Below, one piece after another: positions 1-8,444 of a stretch of DNA of 42,577 nt. The stretch's first letter is position 1, and each line of letters begins with the position of its first letter. Source of the DNA: Nitrospina sp. (lineage in GTDB: Bacteria > Nitrospinota > Nitrospinia > Nitrospinales > VA-1); NCBI GenBank assembly GCA_018697205.1, contig JABHTG010000052.1, positions 1 to 42,577 on the forward strand. The letters are read 5' to 3'. Below the pieces are notes generated by a model. That model was not told the DNA's origin and did not search any database. It saw nothing but the letters and a program-made list of their open reading frames with translations. A program made the translations under genes and the position numbers.

Positions 1-548
1 ATATTTCTTTGACTAAAAGGATCAACTGTTTCTGGGAATTTTCTAGCTAGATTTTGAAGCAATTCGCCTATAATTTCAGTCGTTGCATTTGCCTCACGAA
101 AAAGCTTAATCCCATCTTTGGTCACTGCCTCACTGTCTGCACCAAAATGATGATCAATCTCGATTACCTGAACATTTTTCTCAACAAACTCTTCCAATAA
201 AACTGAACAAAAAGGAACTAGCTTAGCGTTTGCTGTATCGCATACAACAATTACCTGCACATCACTTCTTAGGGTCTTGATGTCATTTTCAGTTTTGAGT
301 ATTCGGATTGAATTATGGCTTAAAATATTTATGAGGTATCTTAGGTTCTCATTCAACCCATTCGGAAGAATAACTGAAGCCTGCTTGTCCATCAATCTTA
401 GAAAAAGAGCTAAAGATACCATTGAACCAATCGAATCAGGGTCAATGTCACCGCAAAAAAGAAAGCTCTCCTTTTCTCCAACTAACGAGACTGCCCGGTC
501 AAGATTGCCGGCCCAAATCTCTCCTACAATGGGCTGTTTTTGGAACAC
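1..548 (-). CDS. DHH-family phosphoesterase, 3' end cut by window edge
   Basis: This is the N-terminal part of a DHH-superfamily phosphoesterase of the NrnA/RecJ type; these enzymes cleave phosphodiester bonds in short RNAs, DNA or cyclic dinucleotides using Mn. About 182 residues are visible. DIDPDSIGS (residues 34-42) is metal motif I, CDTAN (103-107) is motif II and DHH (132-134) is motif III. The C-terminal DHHA1 substrate-binding domain would lie beyond base 1. The first in-frame start after the upstream stop is a GTG at 548, with no Shine-Dalgarno sequence. An ATT at 551 is the only other nearby possibility, so the start is uncertain. The family is well supported. The substrate (oligoribonucleotide, pAp or c-di-AMP) cannot be chosen from this fragment. 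Confidence 0.85.
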   Translation of the reverse strand, partial: MFQKQPIVGEIWAGNLDRAVSLVGEKESFLFCGDIDPDSIGSMVSLALFLRLMDKQASVILPNGLNENLRYLINILSHNSIRILKTENDIKTLRSDVQVIVVCDTANAKLVPFCSVLLEEFVEKNVQVIEIDHHFGADSEAVTKDGIKLFREANATTEIIGELLQNLARKFPETVDPFSQRN

Positions 549-685
549 AATATAAAATAAATTGTAGATACAGGCCTATATAAGATAAATAAGCCAGAAT
601 ATCACATTAAGAGATTATAAAAAAATAAAGGCAAGATGTTTTTCTATAAATATAAACACAGTTCACAAGGCGTTAAAAAGATCTA

Positions 686-1108
686 TCAATTTTGACCGGG
701 ATCTTGGTTAAACATATCCTCATAGCTATCATCGTCAATATCTCCTGAAACACCCGGCCTTAACCAATCTGTGTCTTCTAATACGTCTCCACCATCTTGG
801 TCAACCAATCCACCTGCTTCTAAAACTTCAGAAGGTAAAGTTGTTAGACCTTTTTGTAAAACATCAGTACTACCACACGCACAAGCTGACTCACCTATTT
901 TAACTTCTGTATCTTGCGAAAGAACTAATCTCATATCACATGACTGGCAAATATATTCAAGGTGAGTCTCCGCCAGCTTATCATCTATTAATCGTTCTCG
1001 GCATTGGTTACAAAATATAGGGTCGCTAGGAACATAATCAGTGACCATATTTTCTACACCACAACTCCGACACTCTATGAATAGATCATAAGGTGTTTCA
1101 TTCTGCAT
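686..1108 (-). CDS. zinc-ribbon protein of unknown function, 140 aa
   Basis: I do not recognise a named family. The first 80 residues carry four regularly spaced cysteine pairs: C13/C16, C33/C36, C54/C57 and C76/C78. This looks like two or more zinc ribbons, or a rubredoxin-like knuckle series. The C-terminal 45 residues are strongly acidic and probably disordered (many Asp and Glu, ending DPGQN). There is no signal peptide or membrane segment, so it is probably cytoplasmic. It starts 29 bases after the ferritin-like gene on the same strand, so the two are likely co-transcribed. That suggests a metal- or redox-linked role, which is only inference. No clear ribosome-binding site precedes the ATG. 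Confidence 0.75.
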   Translation of the reverse strand: MQNETPYDLFIECRSCGVENMVTDYVPSDPIFCNQCRERLIDDKLAETHLEYICQSCDMRLVLSQDTEVKIGESACACGSTDVLQKGLTTLPSEVLEAGGLVDQDGGDVLEDTDWLRPGVSGDIDDDSYEDMFNQDPGQN

Positions 1109-1137
1109 AGCTGTATTTTTTTAAGTTAATAGTAGTT

Positions 1138-1491
1138 TTACGGTTGAGTTTCATCTTTCGACATCCCCTTCATCATCTCCGCCATATTACTCATATCGCC
1201 CATCTTAGTTATATCAACACCCATTTCTGCAAGGGGTGCTGTAAAAGGACACTTCCCTGCTTTAGGAGCTCCTTCTTCAGCGATTGGCGCTTCCTCGGTT
1301 TCCAACTGCCCCGCCTCAGCCATAATCATCCAGTGCAATGAATCGATTTGCTCGTTTTTTTCAGCGGCATACTTTTCAACTGCCTGACGTGTTTGCTTAT
1401 TAGTTACATGCGGGATTGCCTCCTTATACTTTTCTAGAGCTTGTTTCTCAAACTCAACTGCTAACCTAAGCGCGTCAACTGCATGGGACAT
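1138..1491 (-). CDS. ferritin-like / rubrerythrin-like small protein with Met-rich tail
   Basis: The protein has 117 residues. The N-terminal half is helical with Glu-rich spacing like a rubrerythrin or ferritin-like helix pair: E13, E15 and E20 in helix one, then E44, E47, D50 and H53 in the second helix (AAEKNEQIDSLHWM). The length allows only about half of a four-helix bundle, so it may dimerise, and the canonical ExxH ligand pattern is not clean. The C-terminal tail contains a KCPF motif and then a run rich in methionine (MGDMSNMAEMMKGM). The start is well supported by AGGAG seven bases before the ATG. It is first in a probable two-gene unit with the zinc-ribbon protein. Iron or peroxide handling is plausible but not shown. 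Confidence 0.75.
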   Translation of the reverse strand: MSHAVDALRLAVEFEKQALEKYKEAIPHVTNKQTRQAVEKYAAEKNEQIDSLHWMIMAEAGQLETEEAPIAEEGAPKAGKCPFTAPLAEMGVDITKMGDMSNMAEMMKGMSKDETQP

Positions 1492-1742
1492 ATCTTTTCT
1501 CCTGCTAAAAGTTTTTTTTTTACGATTTTTTATACTAAAAATATACCAAAAGACGGCTTTCTGTACAAGGAAATGGGCTCACAAGATCATAGTAAAAATA
1601 ACCCACCTCATTTTAGAGCTCCAAATACTAAAGCTTTATTTTCATTAAACATAAAAATTTACAATAACATAGCAATTTACAAATTTCTTTTCTAGCTCTA
1701 TGGACGTATTATAGCTAAAACTAGAAAAGGAAACTTAGCCCT

Positions 1743-3491
1743 ATGCATAAGAACAAAACTAAAGGCAACGCAGGTTCTTCTAATAAAAAGCCCTTACCCA
1801 CCAAGAGACCGTTAGCGATGGGAAAGTGCCCGAAGTTTGCCCCACGTGCAAGCCGACATTTAAAACCAAGGTGCTGTAATTGGGATGTAGAAGCCGCTTT
1901 GCGCATGCTACAAAATAGTCTTGACGATGATATTGCAATTGACTGGAAACAGCTTCTAGTTTATGGCGAGTCTGGCCGCGCAGCTCGAAACTGGAAAGAA
2001 TATCACCGCATCATCGCAGAACTTAAAAAATTAAAATCTGACCAAACGTTATGCGTTCAGTCTGGGAAGCCTGTCTTCATAGCTCAAACACACCCTGAGG
2101 CACCAAGGGTTATCATCGCGAATGGTAACCTTGTCCCTAGCCATGCTACCCCAAATACATTTAATCAATTAGATCTCATGGGCCTCACAATGGATGGGCA
2201 GATGGCATCTGGGAGCTGGTGCTATACTGGACCGCAAGGAATTCTTCAAGGAGCTTACGAAGTCTTTAACGCCTGTGCGCGAAGACATTTCAAAACGTCT
2301 AACCTAAGGGGAAAATGGATTTTTACAGCTGGGCTCGGTTCCTTGGGGGAAACCCAACCACTTGCCGGTACTATGAACGAAGCCTGCGTACTTGTGGCTG
2401 AAGTCAATGCAGAAGAAGCACAACAACAAGTAAACGACGGTTATCTTAATTGGGTTACCGACTCACTAGACCAAGCGCTTGAGTGGGTAGATAAGGGCCT
2501 CTACGAAAAAAAACCCACCAGTGTTTGCATCGTTGGAAATGCAGCAACCGTAGCTACAGAGCTTCTCAAGAAAAAACGTATTCCCGATATAGTCACCGAT
2601 CAAACTCCAGCTCACAACCTGATGGAATATATCCCGGAAGGAAAAAACTATAAATGGAATTTATGGTACCGCGATAAAGATCCCGAAGAATATCTTGAAC
2701 TATCTAAAACCACCCTCTTAAAACATGCTCATGCGCTAAAAGCACTTCAAAAAAAAGGCGCCATAGTTTTCGATTATGGTAACCAGCTACAAGAACAAGC
2801 TGAAAATTACGGGCTATCCATGCGCAAAAAAGACGGAACATTCATTTTCCCGAGTTTTATCGAAGAATATATCCGCCCCCTTTTTTGTAAAGGCGTTGGA
2901 CCATTTCGCTGGACTGTACTTTCAGGTTTAAAAAAGGATCTGCTGGCTATTGACAAAGCCCTAATTAACGCATTCCCAAAGAAACTTGCCCTCAAACGTT
3001 GGATCAAACAAGCTCAACATCAAGTAAATATTCTTGGACTGCCAACTAGAGTTTGCTGGCTTGGTTATAAAGAGCGCGCTAAGATGGGATACATAATCAA
3101 CGAACTTGTAAAGTCTGGGAAAGTGGCTGCGCCTATTGTCATTGGACGCGATCACATCGATGGTGGCAGTATGGCCATACCTTCAGGAGAAACTAAAAAT
3201 ATGCTCGATAAAAGTGATGCTATTGCTGACTGGCCATTACTTAACTTTTCGCTCAATGCTGTTTCTGGTGCAAGCTGGGTTAGTTTTAGCCAAGGAGGTG
3301 GATCGGGAACTGGGAAATCTTTACATGCAGAAGTGGTGATCGTTGCCGATGGTACTAATGAAAAAGGAAGACGTCTGGAACTTGTGCTGGCAAATGACTC
3401 TGAGCTAGGGATTGCAAGATACGCGGATGCAGGCTATAAGACGGCTAAAAAAGTCGCCTCCGTAAATAAAATTAACCTTCCAAAAAGATAA
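1743..3491 (+). CDS. urocanase-family hydratase, divergent (582 aa)
   Basis: This is a full-length member of the urocanate hydratase family, cytosolic NAD-dependent enzymes that add water across an imidazole-acrylate. Family landmarks are ALRMLQNSL (52-60), YGESGRAARNW (74-84), SGKPV (107-111), GLTMDGQM (147-154), the segment YIRPLFCKGVGPFRW (376-390), VCWLGYKER (437-445) and IGRDH (467-471). Several normally near-invariant residues differ. The Tyr of MYGQM is Asp151, the YGGIG segment reads YGESG, GGMGGAQPLA reads GSLGETQPLA, and HHGGGVGMG reads SQGGGSGTG (516-524). It has a basic 25-residue N-terminal extension; an in-frame ATG at 1818 is an alternative start. GGA lies 11 bases before the chosen ATG. 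No hutH, hutI or hutG is adjacent, so a related substrate, such as a thio- or methyl-urocanate, is as likely as urocanate. Confidence 0.85.
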   Translation: MHKNKTKGNAGSSNKKPLPTKRPLAMGKCPKFAPRASRHLKPRCCNWDVEAALRMLQNSLDDDIAIDWKQLLVYGESGRAARNWKEYHRIIAELKKLKSDQTLCVQSGKPVFIAQTHPEAPRVIIANGNLVPSHATPNTFNQLDLMGLTMDGQMASGSWCYTGPQGILQGAYEVFNACARRHFKTSNLRGKWIFTAGLGSLGETQPLAGTMNEACVLVAEVNAEEAQQQVNDGYLNWVTDSLDQALEWVDKGLYEKKPTSVCIVGNAATVATELLKKKRIPDIVTDQTPAHNLMEYIPEGKNYKWNLWYRDKDPEEYLELSKTTLLKHAHALKALQKKGAIVFDYGNQLQEQAENYGLSMRKKDGTFIFPSFIEEYIRPLFCKGVGPFRWTVLSGLKKDLLAIDKALINAFPKKLALKRWIKQAQHQVNILGLPTRVCWLGYKERAKMGYIINELVKSGKVAAPIVIGRDHIDGGSMAIPSGETKNMLDKSDAIADWPLLNFSLNAVSGASWVSFSQGGGSGTGKSLHAEVVIVADGTNEKGRRLELVLANDSELGIARYADAGYKTAKKVASVNKINLPKR

Positions 3492-3547
3492 AAAGTCTTT
3501 ATTTGGAGGAAATCTAACTAAAGATATCTCCTTTGCTCGATAAAAAT

Positions 3548-5374
3548 CTAAACAATTGCCAAGAAAGCGCAAGCCTCATAACAAGCATTACAATTTATAC
3601 ATAAATCCATATCAATGTGAGCAGCAACCTTGCGAGTACCACCAGTAATAGCTCCTGTCGGACATGGTTTTATGCAAGCTCCGCAGGCGACGCAATCCTC
3701 TTCCTTAACTACATACTTATACAAGCCGGTACAACGAGCGGCATCACAGGTTTGATCCACAATATGTCGCTCGTACTCAGAGCGAAAATACTTAATACCA
3801 GTTAACACTGCCTTTACTGCTGTCTCCCCTAAACCGCAAAGGGCCGTCACGTTAATTTCCTCACAAAGTGATTGGAGTTTATCGAGATCCTCTAATTTGC
3901 CCCGCCCTTCTGAAATATCATCGAGTTTATTTTTAATCAAGGTCAACCCAATACGACAAGGGGTGCACTTACCGCAGGTTTCTGCTTCGTTAAACCCGAC
4001 TGAAAACTTAGCTAAGTCAATAACACATGCTGACTCATCATAAGCTGCGAAACTAGCTTGCCCCATGAGAACGCCTTCACTTAAAAGACTCTCATAATCA
4101 AGCGACGTATCTGCCTTAGATGGCGGTAGAAAACCTCCTGTAACACCCCCCGCATGAATAACCTTAAGCTCTTTCTTCTTAGCAATGCCTCCACAAACAT
4201 CTTCAATAACTTCACGGAAAGTCGTTTTCATATCGAATTCCATGAGACCGTTATACTTAATATTCCCGGAAAGAGCCCATACCTTAGTTCCTTTAGCGTT
4301 GTCATTTCCCATCGACGAATACCAGCTAGCTCCTTTTTTCAATATGGAAGAAACCGTAGCCCAGGTCTCGGCGTTATTCAGCAAGGTGGGCTTACCCCAA
4401 AGGCCTTTTTCGGATGAGTGAGGGGGTTGTGCCTTTGGAAATGGCCGTTTTCCTTCAACTGAAGCCATAAGAGCGGTAGATTCACCACCTATAAATGCTT
4501 CCATTCCCTCATGAACATAAATATCAAAATTAAAATCTGTACCACCAATATTTTTTCCTAATAGACCCCGTTCACGCGCTTGTTCAAGTGCCATATTTAA
4601 ACGTCTGACTGCAATCGCGTAATCGGACCGTGTATAAATTATCCCTTCCGTGGCCTGAATTGCATAAGCTCCAATAATTAAACCTTCAATTACTTGATGA
4701 GGACAACCTTCCATAACGCTGCGATCCATATATGAGGCTGGATTTCCTTCATCACCATTTACCATAATGTAGCGAGTGCCAAGATCATCTGTCAGAGCAT
4801 TTGCTGCGCTTTTCCATTTATGGCCAGTAACAAAGCCCCCTCCTCCTTTACCCCGCAATCCTGAAGAAATAATATCCTCAATAATGTCCGAAGGCTTCAT
4901 TTGAAGAGCTTTTTTAAGCCCTGAATAGCCACCTACCTCTAGGTATTCGTCTATACTTTCTGGGTCAATTTTCCCGCCAAATTCAAGGGCTACACGCTGT
5001 TGTTTCTTAAGGTTTTCGTAATAGTCATCCTTCGCTGCAGCTTTTTTGAATACCTTGCCACCAATAACATGATCTTTAAGAATTTTTACAACCATATCTG
5101 GTTTAACTTTTTCATAAGTTACAGGCTCCTGACCAGGAACATAGACATCAACCAAAACGTCTCTACTGCAATAACCTCGGCAACCCACTTGCCCCATACT
5201 GCATCCTCCAGGCCCTAACTCAGCATTGGCTTCCAGTTCTTTGATTTGCTTTTCAAATTCCTGATGCACCAATTCAGCTCCTTCAGCTATACCACTAAGG
5301 CTCTTGCATATAGTGATCTTTACTGTTCCCTTATCCTGTTCGGTAGCCTGCTCTTTTGTTTCTACCGCTTCCAT
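3548..5374 (-). CDS. NuoF/HndC-like NAD(P)H-binding flavoprotein with C-terminal ferredoxin domain
   Basis: This soluble diaphorase-type subunit has 608 aa. Domain order is a thioredoxin-like [2Fe-2S] region (about 18-80), the NuoF FMN/NAD(P)H domain (GLRGKGGGGF, NGDEGNPASYMDR, IGGESTAL), an SLBB region, a NuoF-type [4Fe-4S] site (CGKCTPCRIG from 467, fourth Cys near 513) and two ferredoxin [4Fe-4S] motifs (CVACGACIKPCP and CINCNACYEACA) at the C-terminus. This layout matches HndC/HydB and NAD-linked formate dehydrogenase beta subunits better than standard complex I NuoF. The N-terminal cluster has C23, C58, C65 and C69: the usual second Cys is Gly28 and C58 is extra. No NuoE, NuoG, hydrogenase or formate dehydrogenase gene adjoins it. 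AGGGAG lies six bases before the ATG. The electron partner is unknown. Confidence 0.88.
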   Translation of the reverse strand: MEAVETKEQATEQDKGTVKITICKSLSGIAEGAELVHQEFEKQIKELEANAELGPGGCSMGQVGCRGYCSRDVLVDVYVPGQEPVTYEKVKPDMVVKILKDHVIGGKVFKKAAAKDDYYENLKKQQRVALEFGGKIDPESIDEYLEVGGYSGLKKALQMKPSDIIEDIISSGLRGKGGGGFVTGHKWKSAANALTDDLGTRYIMVNGDEGNPASYMDRSVMEGCPHQVIEGLIIGAYAIQATEGIIYTRSDYAIAVRRLNMALEQARERGLLGKNIGGTDFNFDIYVHEGMEAFIGGESTALMASVEGKRPFPKAQPPHSSEKGLWGKPTLLNNAETWATVSSILKKGASWYSSMGNDNAKGTKVWALSGNIKYNGLMEFDMKTTFREVIEDVCGGIAKKKELKVIHAGGVTGGFLPPSKADTSLDYESLLSEGVLMGQASFAAYDESACVIDLAKFSVGFNEAETCGKCTPCRIGLTLIKNKLDDISEGRGKLEDLDKLQSLCEEINVTALCGLGETAVKAVLTGIKYFRSEYERHIVDQTCDAARCTGLYKYVVKEEDCVACGACIKPCPTGAITGGTRKVAAHIDMDLCINCNACYEACAFLAIV

Positions 5375-5825
5375 GTAACTCTCCCTAAAACTATCTCAAA
5401 GAAACTATTATAAATAAAATCTAGTGATTTTAAATTCAATCTGTGAATCTCTTAAACTTAATAATATGCTGAAATCCACAAAATACAATCAACCAATTCA
5501 AAACTCTCACAAAAATCAGGAAAATTTCAGCAATTCTAGTAAGCTCTAAGCTAAATGTCAATCTCTCTCAGACATCAAAACTGGTAAATTCAGACAATTC
5601 TCCCGAAATAAATTATAATAGTTTATCTTGGTTATACTCAATTTTTATTGGAAAGTCAGTATAATCTAAATAGATGGCGATGTAAGATGCTTTATTACGG
5701 GTTCTTAAAATAATGCCTTTAAAATTAGGCTCTTAATTAAAAACTTTTCGATTGATTGAACTTCACCTAAACTATAAACTTTTCCTAAAAATATTAGACA
5801 TAAACATAATAAAACTGGACGATTC
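5375..5825. other. 451-base divergent intergenic region
   Basis: This A+T-rich region lies between the divergently transcribed NuoF-like gene and pepA, so it must hold both promoters. A TATAAT at 5660-5665 on the plus strand is the best -10 candidate. No convincing -35 sits 16-18 bases upstream, and it would leave a leader of about 150 bases for pepA. I see no tRNA, riboswitch, inverted repeat or credible small gene here. Confidence 0.5.
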
Positions 5826-7370
5826 ATGATCAAAACGACTATAAAAAACGAGCGCTTAATAGCGCATAAAACAGAATGCTTAGTCATATTTTCTACAGAA
5901 GAAAAAAATCCTTCTGGAAAACTTGCCGAGTTAGACACCAAGTTAAATGGAATTATAAAATCATCTTTTAAAAACAAACGATTTCAGGGAAAACTGAATC
6001 AAACCATATTACTAAATACTAAAAAACCAATGCAAGCTGAACATCTGCTTCTTGTGGGATTAGGCAAGAGCATTGAGATTACTGCAGATAAGCTACGTCA
6101 GGCAGCCGGCACAGCCGCAAAGTTCGCAGAAAAATCAAATCTAAAGACTGTGTCTTTTTTTATTCCAGCAAACGACCCAGCCAACTATATTTCTGTTGCA
6201 CTTTCTGAGTCGAATGAAAGTTTTGCCCAAACTGTGGTAGAAGGGAGCCTCCTTTCACTACACCATTTTGATGAACATAAGCAACTTGCAAAAGATAAAC
6301 TTAGTCGTTTAAAAAAAATTACTTTACTAACTAGTTTGAAGTCTCAAGTTTCATCCTTGCGGTATTCTGCATCAAAAGGCCAAAAAATTACTAGAGCCGT
6401 CCTGGCTTCGCGTGATTTAATTTCTCAACCTAGTAACATAGCAACGCCAACCTATCTAGCAGATAAGGCACGAGAATTTGCCAAATCTTTTGGGATGACC
6501 TGTAAAGTACTTGCAACGAGTGACATGAAGCGACTTGGAATGGGCGCTCTTCTTGGTGTTGCCAAAGGCTCTGAGGAACCCCCAGTCTTCATAGTTTTGG
6601 AACATAATGGAGGAACTAAAAATGACCCGCCGGTAGTCATCGTTGGCAAAGGCATTACCTTCGACACAGGAGGAATTTCTTTAAAACCACCTGCAAGTAT
6701 GGATGAAATGAAAATGGATATGTCTGGCGCGGCAATAACTTTAGGAACTTTAAGTGCAGCCGCAGCTTTAAAAATTCCACTTAATATTGTAGGGCTTGTT
6801 CCTGCGAGCGAAAATATGCCAAGTGGCCGCGCCATTAAGCCGGGAGATATTTTAACAAGCATGTCTGGCAAAACTATCGAGGTATTAAATACAGATGCTG
6901 AAGGTAGACTAATTCTTGCTGATGCTCTCACCTATGCAGCAAAATATAAGCCAAAAGCTGTCATCGATCTTGCAACCCTTACAGGAGCAGTTATTGTTGC
7001 TCTTGGACATGAGGCCGCTGCTGTTTTGGGAAATAATAATGAGCTAATACTTAATCTGCAAAAGTGTGGAGAAACAACCGGCGAACGCCTATGGCCGCTT
7101 CCTATATGGCCAGAACATGAAAAAGCCATAAAAAGTGATATCGCTGATCTTAAAAATATAGCTTCCCCCGGAGTTGGAGCGGGCACAATTACAGCCGGGG
7201 CATTCCTAAAGTCATTTGTAGGGGAGATCCCTTGGTGTCATCTTGATATTGCCGGAACATCATGGTCCAGTGAAGAAAAACCCTATACCCCAAAAGGTGC
7301 TACGGGGTTTGGCGTAAGGCTTTTAACTCTATTTTTAGAGCAAGAAGTAAAAAATAATAAAAATCATTAA
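5826..7370 (+). CDS. pepA: leucyl aminopeptidase, M17 family
   Basis: This cytosolic two-metal (Zn/Mn) aminopeptidase removes N-terminal residues from peptides and normally works as a hexamer. It has 514 aa, the usual size. The catalytic C-terminal domain is intact: GKGITFDTGGISLKP holds the metal-binding Lys and Asp, MKMDMSGAA the next Asp, and NTDAEGRL is the M17 signature with metal Asp/Glu and catalytic Arg. The N-terminal macro-like domain is more divergent, as usual. The start is the ATG at 5826; the only upstream signal is a weak GGA. Peptide turnover downstream of the proteasome is a natural role, but the two loci are far apart. Some PepA proteins also bind DNA, and nothing here tests that. 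Confidence 0.93.
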   Translation: MIKTTIKNERLIAHKTECLVIFSTEEKNPSGKLAELDTKLNGIIKSSFKNKRFQGKLNQTILLNTKKPMQAEHLLLVGLGKSIEITADKLRQAAGTAAKFAEKSNLKTVSFFIPANDPANYISVALSESNESFAQTVVEGSLLSLHHFDEHKQLAKDKLSRLKKITLLTSLKSQVSSLRYSASKGQKITRAVLASRDLISQPSNIATPTYLADKAREFAKSFGMTCKVLATSDMKRLGMGALLGVAKGSEEPPVFIVLEHNGGTKNDPPVVIVGKGITFDTGGISLKPPASMDEMKMDMSGAAITLGTLSAAAALKIPLNIVGLVPASENMPSGRAIKPGDILTSMSGKTIEVLNTDAEGRLILADALTYAAKYKPKAVIDLATLTGAVIVALGHEAAAVLGNNNELILNLQKCGETTGERLWPLPIWPEHEKAIKSDIADLKNIASPGVGAGTITAGAFLKSFVGEIPWCHLDIAGTSWSSEEKPYTPKGATGFGVRLLTLFLEQEVKNNKNH

Positions 7371-7460
7371 AAATATTTGATCAATTTATTCTCCTCCGTC
7401 CCTCATAATTAATATTGAGGTTTAGTATTATTTTAATTGCTTCGTAGCAATTCAACAAAA

Positions 7461-7943
7461 ATGACAAACAATATTATAATTTTTCTTCACCTTATGGCAG
7501 CCGCAGTCGCTATCGGCAGCATGGTATTTTCGGTAATCCTCTTGCTACCATCTATGGAGAAAATACCTATACAAAAAAACTCGGAAGAACATTCTCACCC
7601 TTATAAACTAGTGGAGCTACTAGCACCTACTGTTTTTACTTCCCTACTCATACTAATTGGAACAGGGATTTATTATCTACTGGAAAACTACACGGGACAA
7701 ATGGGATTAAAACCTGGGTATTACAACCTCTTCGGTATGAAACTCATCTGCGTAGTCGTTGCTTTTTTTTTAAGCCTTTATCAGACGTTCAATTTAAGAG
7801 CAGGAATTGCTAATCTGGATCTATCACCGGAAAATCGAGGCCTTGTCCCAAAAACGATCCAACAAATAAAAAAAACTACTATACTCATCCTAATTGTATT
7901 TTCTTTAGCAGTTTTTTTTGGAATTTGGCTAGCAAGATTTTGA
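7461..7943 (+). CDS. four-helix integral membrane protein, CopD/DUF2269-like
   Basis: The protein has about 160 residues with four predicted transmembrane helices: IIIFLHLMAAAVAIGSMVFS near the N-terminus, a second around LLAPTVFTSLLILIGTGIYY, a third around KLICVVVAFFLSLYQTF, and a last one at the C-terminus. The HLxAAAxAIGSMxFS pattern in helix one resembles CopD-like or DUF2269/DUF4149 inner-membrane proteins, in which a His in the first helix may bind metal or heme. I chose the ATG at 7461 because it directly precedes the first helix. An in-frame TTG at 7437 would add eight residues; neither start has a clear ribosome-binding site. It follows pepA on the same strand after a 90-base gap. 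The function is unknown. Confidence 0.7.
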   Translation: MTNNIIIFLHLMAAAVAIGSMVFSVILLLPSMEKIPIQKNSEEHSHPYKLVELLAPTVFTSLLILIGTGIYYLLENYTGQMGLKPGYYNLFGMKLICVVVAFFLSLYQTFNLRAGIANLDLSPENRGLVPKTIQQIKKTTILILIVFSLAVFFGIWLARF

Positions 7944-8017
7944 AAAAATATAAAAACCAAAAAATTGTTTTATGCTAATTATTTAGTTATTATTTAGATA
8001 AATTAAGGAGATCCCAC

Positions 8018-8362
8018 TTGAAAGATACTAACCCAATCCAAGAACCAAGCTCCTCATTTGAGCCGGTTGAAAAACGGACTAACTCAGGGGACAGCACCCC
8101 ATCTATTCCAAAAGAGCCCCTTGACGAGCAAACAATTGATTTGAATGAATTGTTTCCAGATGCTACAACAGACCTCAACAACTTGTTTCCTGATGAGGAG
8201 ATGAAGAACCTTATTAAAAACATCATAAAAAATAAGAAGGATATAGGCTTAATTAAAGAACGCCTCGCAAAAGAGAACGAAATACCCAAAAAAAATCAAA
8301 AAAAAGAAACCACCCATGGTTTTTCTGAATCTAGCAAGACAGAAGAGGCTGGAATAGACTAG
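8018..8362 (+). CDS. small acidic, probably disordered protein with duplicated DLNxLFPD motif
   Basis: I do not recognise the family. The protein has 114 residues with no Cys and no membrane segment, and it is rich in Glu, Lys, Pro and Ser. The first 40 residues are likely disordered. A short motif then occurs twice in tandem, DLNELFPD and DLNNLFPD, followed by a Lys-rich helix (NLIKNIIKNKKDIGLIKERL) and a polar tail. This looks like a short linear binding motif presented twice. The TTG start is chosen because AAGGAG lies seven bases upstream and no ATG exists in frame before mid-protein. An open frame on the opposite strand (7990-8289) covers most of it, but the good ribosome-binding site favours this strand. 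Confidence 0.6.
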   Translation: MKDTNPIQEPSSSFEPVEKRTNSGDSTPSIPKEPLDEQTIDLNELFPDATTDLNNLFPDEEMKNLIKNIIKNKKDIGLIKERLAKENEIPKKNQKKETTHGFSESSKTEEAGID

Positions 8363-8444
8363 ATCAGAACCACACTCTTTAATTTTCCACAACGACAACA
8401 ACCTACCTGTCTAAATTTTTTAATTAGTAGTCACATCAAACATA

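Noticed and set aside
1483-1695. 70-codon plus-strand frame in the gap before the urocanase gene
   Set aside because: It starts inside the ferritin-like gene on the opposite strand, is rich in Phe/Lys/Asn as expected from A+T-rich spacer, and has no family match.
6452-6931. 159-codon open frame on the minus strand inside pepA
   Set aside because: It lies wholly opposite the conserved M17 catalytic domain, has low-complexity Ser/Pro composition and resembles no family.
7990-8289. 99-codon minus-strand frame opposite the DLNxLFPD protein
   Set aside because: It has no good start signal, and the plus-strand gene has a strong AAGGAG site at the correct distance.
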